Below are positions 6,810-11,699 of a DNA stretch of 11,699 bases, one piece after another. A program made the translations under genes and the position numbers. Below the pieces are notes generated by a model, which made no database searches, was not told where the DNA came from, and worked only from the letters and a program-made list of their open reading frames with translations. Position 1 is the first letter of the stretch, and the number at the start of each line of letters is the position of its first letter. The DNA comes from Flavobacteriales bacterium (lineage in GTDB: Bacteria > Bacteroidota > Bacteroidia > Flavobacteriales_D > Crocinitomicaceae): NCBI GenBank assembly GCA_018665005.1, contig JABJEE010000095.1, positions 1 through 11,699 on the forward strand, in the 5' to 3' direction.

Positions 6810-7067
6810 TTATTTCTTGATGTGTCTTGCGTGTCTGTTCTTGAACTTATCAATTCTTCCAGCCGTATCCACAAACTGAGCTACACCAGTGAAGAAAGGA
6901 TGAGATTTATGAGAAATGTCAAGTTTTATCAAAGGATATTCATTTCCATCTTCCCATTCAATTTTCTCTTTTGCTGGAGCACATGAAGGGCATAAAAAGG
7001 AGTAGTCATTAGACATGTCTTTAAAAACAACTAATCTGTAATCATCCGGATGTATATCTTTTCTCAT
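6810..7067 (-). CDS. rpmE2: Ribosomal protein bL31, type B
   Basis: An 85-residue protein of the 50S subunit. MRKDIHPDDYRLVVFKDMSNDYSF, then KIEWEDGNEYPLIKLDISHKSHPFFTG and VDTAGRIDKFKNRHARHIKK are typical of type B L31. Type A carries a zinc-binding CxC...CxxC set. Here the SKCHPFFTG cysteine is Ser (KSHPFFTG) and the early CxC is absent, so the classical zinc site is gone. However, a CPSC pair sits at residues 26-29. The start is ATG at 7067. The frame extends to an ATG at 7124, but that would add 19 residues not seen in L31 and would include the -7 box at 7092-7099. It is a monocistronic gene with its own terminator. Confidence 0.95.
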   Translation of the reverse strand: MRKDIHPDDYRLVVFKDMSNDYSFLCPSCAPAKEKIEWEDGNEYPLIKLDISHKSHPFFTGVAQFVDTAGRIDKFKNRHARHIKK

Positions 7068-7091
7068 AATTCTTGTTTCAAAAATGGAATG

Positions 7092-7099
7092 CAAATTTA
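7092..7099 (-). promoter_or_regulatory. Putative -7 box of the rpmE2 promoter
   Basis: Reverse strand TAAATTTG is a perfect TAnnTTTG match, 24 bases upstream of the rpmE2 ATG. A TTTTG on the minus strand at 7122-7126 is a possible -33 element with a spacer of about 22 bases. Confidence 0.5.
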
Positions 7100-7128
7100 T
7101 ATAATTCTTTTCATATATCATCAAAAAA

Positions 7129-7173
7129 TAAAGATTAAATCACTTTGAACAAACCAAAGGTGATAAGTCTTTA
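7129..7173. promoter_or_regulatory. Imperfect long dyad between divergent rpmE2 and lpxD promoters
   Basis: Outer arms TAAAGA (7129-7134) and TCTTTA (7168-7173) pair perfectly. Inner arms ATCAC-TTTG (7139-7147) and CAAA-G-GTGAT (7155-7164) pair with one bulged G, around a 7-base loop. That is about 15 pairs in total, with a small internal loop. It lies upstream of both divergent promoters and has no T tract, so an operator is likelier than a terminator. The regulator is unknown. Confidence 0.35.
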
Positions 7174-7185
7174 ATTATGAATTCG

Positions 7186-7212
7186 TTGAAATGCATCCAA
7201 TTGCTATTTTTG
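7186..7212 (+). promoter_or_regulatory. Putative promoter of the lpxD-phosphatase unit
   Basis: TTG at 7186-7188, a 16-base spacer, then TATTTTTG at 7205-7212, a perfect -7 match. The box ends 17 bases before the ATG at 7230, leaving a leader of roughly 12 bases. The spacer is slightly shorter than the usual 19. Confidence 0.5.
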
Positions 7213-7229
7213 ATTAAAAGAAATATACA

Positions 7230-8153
7230 ATGGTTTTATTGGAAAAAATCTCTCTTAAAGAAGTCTCGAATATCTTAAATCGAAAGTTCATTGGGGCTGA
7301 CAACCATGTTATTTCGGGTCTAAATGAAATCCATAATGTTGGAAAAGGAGATTTAATTTATGTCGACCATCCAAAATATTACAAGAGTGCATTGAATTCC
7401 TTAGCAGATACTATTATTATTGATAAGGAAGTGGAAGTTCCTGTAGGTAAAGCCCTCATTATTTCTGACAATCCCTTTGAGGATTACAATAAGCTTGCGA
7501 AATTGTTGTTTCCTGAGTCACAACCTACTGAGACACAAAAATCAAGTAAGATCGATCCAACCGCAGTCATTTATCCAAATGTCTATATTGGAGAAAATGT
7601 AACCATCGGTGCACATACCACAATATATTCAGGAGTCTGTATTATGGACCATGTGGGTATTGGTGAGCATGTGAAAATTGGTCCAAACTCCGTAATTGGA
7701 CATTCTGCCTTTTATTACAAACAAACCAAGGAAAAACACATTCAGATGCACAGCATTGGCAATGTTAAAATAAATTCATTTGTGGAAATTGGTGCCTTAT
7801 GCACAATAGACAAGGGTGTTTCTGCTTCAACCGTAATTGGTCATGGAACAAAAATAGACAATCAAGTGCATGTTGGTCATGACACTGTGATAGGTAAAAA
7901 TTGCATTATCGCCTCCGGTGCAGGTATTTCAGGTTGTGTAACCATTGAAGATGAAGTTAAGATTTGGGGACAGGTAGGATGTGCAAGTAATGTTAAAATA
8001 GGGAAAAATGCAATTGTTTTAGGCCAATCAGGAGTCACGAAAAATATCGAAGGCAATAAGACTTATTTCGGCACACCTTGTAAGGAATCATTTCAAAAAT
8101 TAAAAGAATTGGCAGCACTTCAAAAGCTCCCGGAAATAATAAAAAACATCTAA
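7230..8153 (+). CDS. lpxD: LpxD-family UDP-3-O-acylglucosamine N-acyltransferase (possibly a paralogue)
   Basis: A 307-residue LpxD-like acyltransferase. Residues 1-100 match the LpxD N-terminal uridine-binding domain, including SGLNEIHNVGKGDLIYVDHPKYY (29-51). From about 108 to 275 there is a left-handed beta-helix of hexapeptide repeats (VYIGEN, VTIGAH, VGIGEH, VKIGPN, TVIGKN, VKIGKN). His216 in VHVGHDTVIG aligns with the catalytic His of E. coli LpxD. LpxD transfers a 3-hydroxyacyl chain from ACP to the amine of UDP-3-O-acylglucosamine in lipid A synthesis at the inner leaflet. The protein is about 30 residues shorter than usual LpxD and its YVDHPKYY/TKIDNQVHVGHD signature resembles a second, LpxD-like paralogue that I recall in flavobacterial genomes. 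The exact acceptor is therefore less certain than the fold. It abuts the next gene directly (TAA then ATG). Confidence 0.85.
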   Translation: MVLLEKISLKEVSNILNRKFIGADNHVISGLNEIHNVGKGDLIYVDHPKYYKSALNSLADTIIIDKEVEVPVGKALIISDNPFEDYNKLAKLLFPESQPTETQKSSKIDPTAVIYPNVYIGENVTIGAHTTIYSGVCIMDHVGIGEHVKIGPNSVIGHSAFYYKQTKEKHIQMHSIGNVKINSFVEIGALCTIDKGVSASTVIGHGTKIDNQVHVGHDTVIGKNCIIASGAGISGCVTIEDEVKIWGQVGCASNVKIGKNAIVLGQSGVTKNIEGNKTYFGTPCKESFQKLKELAALQKLPEIIKNI

Positions 8154-9374
8154 ATGTATACCACGAGGGAACAAGATTTGGTATATCAAAATGAAGTGAA
8201 AGAAATCAAACTTCGTTCTTTACTCGAAATAACAAATGCCATAAATGAGAATGCACCGGTTGAGCATCTCATGAAAATTTTCACTTTTATTCTAAAGGAG
8301 CAGCTTGGGTTTTCAAAGTTTGTATTACTAATGAATCAAAAGTCTTGGGAAAACCCTGTCAAAATTGGTTACAAAGGGAAGATCAACTTAAACACCATCG
8401 ATGAAGAATTTAATCGCTTCAAAGAGATTACCATAATTGAGTCGTCAAAATCGAAATTACTGCATCAGTTTCAAGTAATTATTCCAGTTTTTCATTCGGA
8501 AAAACCACTCGCTTTCTTACTTCTGGCGAGCAATCTAGATAGTGAAAATGAAACCAGTTATTTTTCTTTTGTTCAGACGCTTACGAATATTATTGCTGTT
8601 GCTGTTGAAAACAAACGTCTTGGTGAACAGCACATCATTAAGGAAAGAATATCAAAAGAACTAGAAGTTGCTCGGGAAATGCAAAAGCTGTTGTTCCCTT
8701 CAGATCTTCCTTCTAACCGGAAAATGGATATCTCTGCAAAGTACATTCCCCGGCATGCCATAGGCGGTGACTATTACGACTTTATTCCCTTAGGAGATGA
8801 TGAATACATTATTTGTATTGCTGATGTTTCTGGAAAAGGAGTGAGTGCTGCTCTTCTTATGGCCAATTTTCAAGCGACTATAAGAACTCTGTTTAAATAC
8901 CAGAGGTTTGAAATGCCTTTTCTTCTTGAAGAACTGAATAAAAAAGTAATGCGGAGTGCAAAAGGAGAAAAGTTTATTACCTTTTTTATAGCCCACTACA
9001 ATGCATATACAAGAAAAATGCAATATGTAAATGCTGGACATAACCACCCCTTCATTCTAAACGGAAGGAAGGTCATGATGCTTGACAAAGGATGTATTGG
9101 TCTTGGAATGTTAGATGAAATTCCATCAATAAATGTTGGAAATATAGAATTGGAACCAAACTCTACTTTTGTTTTATATACCGATGGGTTAATTGAACTC
9201 GAAAATACCGAAGGTGAATTTTTTGGTGTACCGCTGCTTGTTAAAACAGCTCAATCATATGCCGCTCTCAAAATGGAGGACATGAATAATATTATTTTCT
9301 CAAAGCTTGATGATTGGAGAGAAGAACTAAATTTTGTGGATGATACAGCCATATTCAGTTGTAAATTCTTTTAA
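8154..9374 (+). CDS. GAF-SpoIIE/PP2C-type serine phosphatase
   Basis: A 406-residue, soluble RsbU/SpoIIE-like phosphatase. Residues about 20-155 form a GAF-like sensory domain, then a helical or coiled linker (about 155-180, ERISKELEVAREMQKLLFP), then the PP2C catalytic domain (about 190-406). Metal-binding and core motifs are intact: GGDYYDF (204-210, Asp206), ADVSGKGVSAALL (223-235, Asp224), AGHNHP (294-299), LYTDGLIE (341-348, Asp344) and DDTAIF (396-401). Such enzymes dephosphorylate anti-sigma antagonist (STAS) proteins or other phosphoproteins in response to the sensory domain. No STAS or anti-sigma kinase gene lies in the window, so the target is unknown. The start is at the base after the lpxD stop, with no separate promoter or ribosome binding site, so it is very likely translated from the same mRNA. 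No clear terminator follows. Confidence 0.93.
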   Translation: MYTTREQDLVYQNEVKEIKLRSLLEITNAINENAPVEHLMKIFTFILKEQLGFSKFVLLMNQKSWENPVKIGYKGKINLNTIDEEFNRFKEITIIESSKSKLLHQFQVIIPVFHSEKPLAFLLLASNLDSENETSYFSFVQTLTNIIAVAVENKRLGEQHIIKERISKELEVAREMQKLLFPSDLPSNRKMDISAKYIPRHAIGGDYYDFIPLGDDEYIICIADVSGKGVSAALLMANFQATIRTLFKYQRFEMPFLLEELNKKVMRSAKGEKFITFFIAHYNAYTRKMQYVNAGHNHPFILNGRKVMMLDKGCIGLGMLDEIPSINVGNIELEPNSTFVLYTDGLIELENTEGEFFGVPLLVKTAQSYAALKMEDMNNIIFSKLDDWREELNFVDDTAIFSCKFF

Positions 9375-9616
9375 TTCTTGTTTGTAGTAAAATACGCCTA
9401 TATCATCTTCCAATCTAACGCCGTTAAATCTTGATTCATTAATCTGAGTACCCAGAATTAAAATACTCTCTATTACCAGATGAAAATAGGATACTATGAA
9501 GCTCATCCCCATCTAATATGATTCCAAAATATGGAACGAATAAAAACAATACAATTATGAGAACCACTAGAGCAATTGAACTAAAAGGATTAATTCACTT
9601 CATTCCTCTTGTATAA
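9375..9616. other. Gap of 242 bases; possible decayed small membrane ORF on the minus strand
   Basis: This space lies between two convergent genes and shows no terminator hairpin. On the minus strand, the frame from ATG (9603) reads Met-Lys, a TGA stop (9595-9597), then about 51 sense codons to TAA at 9439-9441. The product would be INPFSSIALVVLIIVLFLFVPY followed by a polar tail, i.e. one transmembrane segment. An ATT (9594) or the GTG at 9567 could start a shorter version. A second minus-strand frame (9512 back to 9327) overlaps the 3' end of the phosphatase gene. This may be a frameshifted remnant or chance coding in AT-rich DNA. I do not recognise it. Confidence 0.2.
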
Positions 9617-11699
9617 CTATCTAAGAAGGTACATTTTCCCCAGCCCTTTGTGGAAATATTTGTCAGCACCTGATTGTAGCAAGTTGATATCTACACCATC
9701 TATTTTAGCTTTGACACGATATAAATATACCCCATTGGCAAGCTGATCTCCAAATGCATCTCTACCATCCCAAGCAAAATCAGATATATTTCTTCCAATT
9801 TGAATGGCACCCAATTCACTTTCAGTAATTTCTCTAACCACTCGACCACTAATGGTCATGATTTGAATTAAAATATCATCAGGAATCTGGTCACCTGTCA
9901 AGGTAAAGACGAATCGAGTACTCGTAGAGAATGGATTCGGGTAATTCATGAGCTGAGTAATCATTGATTCATGGATGACCTCAAAATCTATTTCGTAATC
10001 AAAATCTCCCGATAAATTACCAGATTTATCTTCGCCCTGAACCAAAATTGAGTATACCCCAGATTTCTCAAAATATGCCGGATAAATAATTTTGAATTTA
10101 TTTTTATTTTCATCACCTGGAATCCATTGCATAATTGTATTGCCTGAACCATCCAAAAAGGGTACCCGAGTCTGAATCCCGTCGGGGTCAGTAAGATAAA
10201 TACCAAACAAAGAAGTATCTGAATCTGAATCTAAAATTAGATAAGGGTTTTCATCGTTTAATGTTATTAATATTTCACTTGTAGGAGCAACAATATCTTT
10301 ATTTAGAATATGAATACCATTAAATGTGACATCAAGAATGGGATTAATGTTTTCTGCAGAGACTGAAAAAGGAATTTGTAATATATTATTAAGATGAGTT
10401 TGTTCGGGTTGGTCAGTTAAATTCAAAGAAAGGTCAACATAGGGGTTCACATCAACACAAAAATAATTGTTACCGATTAAACCTTTTGTATCAAATGAAA
10501 TTGTATCCCGTAAAATGCCGTTTATGAGAAGAGAGTCTGATCTTGGATAGGAAATAGGGTGAATCTGCTGGTTTTCATCCAATATGTAATATTCAACAAG
10601 TAGCGAATCCATATCTACATCACTTACATTGACAACATCCACTGCAAAGCTTCCCTCCTGGCCTTCCTGCAGCGTATCCATACTAGGCAACCATGTGTAT
10701 CCTGAACTCGCGTCAATTGCCGCCTCGGGAATGGGTGTGTACAGTACATGCCAAAAATCCATTTGAGCAGGAGTTTGGGTACTAACATCTGAATAAGTAG
10801 CGGCTAATTTCATAAACGGAAATTGACTTCCATCTACAAGATTTGATAAGTTTATAACGGAATCATGTAAAGTAAAAAGCGTATCAATTGAAGATATATA
10901 TATTCCCGCATTATCAAATAATTGCAGTGTTAAAGAGGTCGAATCTGATGACCCTACTTCCAAAGGGTTTTGTTTCCAATGCAATTCTCCCCAATCTGAA
11001 ACAGGTCCGATCATGGGTGAAGATTCAAATCCAATGGTCTCTGCTCCCGATATAATCGTGTCCATAATGATATCCTCTCCATTTTGAGAAAAAATCTCTA
11101 CAACAAAACTTGGATCCCCTTTTCTTGTAAGGAATATAAAAGGCTGATTGGGCCGACTTGGAGAAATACTATCGGAACCAAGATTGGTAAAAGTATCAAA
11201 TAGACCAGGATCATAGGTGGACCACCAATCGTATCGAGCCTTTATGGGAGAGTAAATTAAAATATAATCGCCATTTGCAATTTCATTTTCGACAAAATTT
11301 TGAAATGCATCAATTTCAGTTGGGTTATTTTGGTGAAATGTAAAAAACCTCATAGGCCTTCCTACACATCCGCCATTATCATTGGCATTTCCAAAATCAT
11401 TATCAGGATTTACAACTGTACCATTTGAATAGGTATATCTCGTTTCCATCGGAGTCAATGATGCCTTGTCTATAACTGCAACATGAAACTTTGGTATGAC
11501 AGTACAAATATCATAGTCCTGCTGTATACCATTGAGTGACCATGCATTATTTGGATGGATGTACGAAAGTAGTGATGATGTAACAAAACAAGATATTTGA
11601 GATTGGATTGGCTCAAAATCCCTAAATTGATTGTTTTCATTTAAAGAAATCCCAATGTAAGAGTTTGATTGAAACTGACCGAACACATCTTGCCCCCAA
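9617..11699 (-). CDS. Large T9SS-related secreted protein, C25/PorU2-like C-terminal part (5' end outside window)
   Basis: The frame is open across the right edge (WGQD precedes a GTG at 11686), so this is the C-terminal 693 residues of a longer protein. The first 250 residues include FHVAVIDKAS and FQNFVENEIANGDYILIYSP, resembling an ILEI/PANDER-like fold as seen downstream of the C25 catalytic domain in large gingipain-like proteins. Beta-rich, Ig-like extracellular segments rich in Asp and Ser follow (about 250-580). The last 111 residues are a FlgD Ig-like/T9SS-type C-terminal domain: NYPNPFSTSTRFVFTLTG, ISGRVV, FAWDGRDAFGDQLANGVYLYRV, ending KGLGKMYLLR. The tail closely resembles proteins I recall as PorU2-like, so this may be a T9SS sortase-like peptidase or a secreted surface protein. 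The catalytic part, if any, lies outside the window. It is convergent with the phosphatase gene. Confidence 0.85.
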   Translation of the reverse strand, partial: WGQDVFGQFQSNSYIGISLNENNQFRDFEPIQSQISCFVTSSLLSYIHPNNAWSLNGIQQDYDICTVIPKFHVAVIDKASLTPMETRYTYSNGTVVNPDNDFGNANDNGGCVGRPMRFFTFHQNNPTEIDAFQNFVENEIANGDYILIYSPIKARYDWWSTYDPGLFDTFTNLGSDSISPSRPNQPFIFLTRKGDPSFVVEIFSQNGEDIIMDTIISGAETIGFESSPMIGPVSDWGELHWKQNPLEVGSSDSTSLTLQLFDNAGIYISSIDTLFTLHDSVINLSNLVDGSQFPFMKLAATYSDVSTQTPAQMDFWHVLYTPIPEAAIDASSGYTWLPSMDTLQEGQEGSFAVDVVNVSDVDMDSLLVEYYILDENQQIHPISYPRSDSLLINGILRDTISFDTKGLIGNNYFCVDVNPYVDLSLNLTDQPEQTHLNNILQIPFSVSAENINPILDVTFNGIHILNKDIVAPTSEILITLNDENPYLILDSDSDTSLFGIYLTDPDGIQTRVPFLDGSGNTIMQWIPGDENKNKFKIIYPAYFEKSGVYSILVQGEDKSGNLSGDFDYEIDFEVIHESMITQLMNYPNPFSTSTRFVFTLTGDQIPDDILIQIMTISGRVVREITESELGAIQIGRNISDFAWDGRDAFGDQLANGVYLYRVKAKIDGVDINLLQSGADKYFHKGLGKMYLLR

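Noticed and set aside
6771..6986. Plus-strand ORF of 71 residues opposite rpmE2
   Set aside because: It is antisense to a firmly identified ribosomal protein gene, starts in the terminator loop and has no recognisable features.
7068..7124. Longer rpmE2 start at 7124
   Set aside because: It adds 19 residues absent from L31 and contains the perfect -7 box at 7092-7099.
7139..7164. Rho-independent terminator between rpmE2 and lpxD
   Set aside because: The hairpin lies upstream of both divergent genes and has no T tract on either side, so no transcript would need to end there.
11684..11686. GTG at 11684-11686 as the true start of the T9SS-related protein
   Set aside because: The frame is open through the window edge, there is no signal peptide after it, and the protein begins in mid-domain; the gene is simply cut by the window.
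1..11699. CRISPR array, insertion sequence, prophage or toxin-antitoxin module
   Set aside because: I saw no regularly spaced repeats, transposase or integrase, phage structural gene or paired small ORFs with such motifs.

Overview
The window looks like chromosomal DNA from a free-living, low-GC member of the Bacteroidota, most likely a marine flavobacterium-like lineage. Four things point there. Several promoters carry the Bacteroidota -7 element TAnnTTTG and there are no clear Shine-Dalgarno sites. There is a TonB-dependent receptor with an N-terminal carboxypeptidase-regulatory-like domain. There is a type B ribosomal protein L31. The last gene ends in a FlgD-like C-terminal region typical of type IX secretion (T9SS) proteins. 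The genus cannot be fixed from the sequence alone.

Layout. 1-893 (-) is the N-terminal 297 residues of a MoxR-family AAA+ ATPase that runs off the left edge. Diverging from it, 977-2172 (+) is a two-gene unit: a small zinc-ribbon protein overlapping by one base an alpha/beta hydrolase. A strong bidirectional terminator (2174-2201) separates that unit from a convergent tRNA-His(GTG) (2203-2277, -). 2369-4993 (+) is a TonB-dependent outer-membrane receptor that starts with TTG. It meets tail-to-tail, with a 4-base overlap, a LuxR/NarL-type response regulator (4990-5664, -). Divergent from the regulator is a Sua5-type L-threonylcarbamoyladenylate synthase for tRNA t6A (about 5791-6762, +), which shares a terminator hairpin with convergent rpmE2 (6810-7067, -). 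Divergent from rpmE2, 7230-9374 (+) is an LpxD-family acyltransferase abutting a GAF-SpoIIE type PP2C phosphatase with zero intergenic bases. A 242-base gap holds only a doubtful decayed ORF. 9617-11699 (-) is the C-terminal 693 residues of a large secreted, T9SS-related protein (C25/PorU2-like tail) that runs off the right edge.

Most genes are ordinary envelope, translation and regulation genes in short transcription units. I see no CRISPR, insertion sequence, phage gene, toxin-antitoxin pair or defence island, and no convincing undescribed multi-gene system. The points worth a second look are regulatory or small-scale. Three genes have a -7 box ending exactly 5 bases before the likely start codon, suggesting leaderless mRNAs. 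There are dyads next to the response-regulator promoter and between rpmE2 and lpxD. The tRNA-His acceptor stem has tandem U-U mismatches, and L31 carries a CPSC pair. The lipid A-type acyltransferase and the phosphatase are directly abutted.
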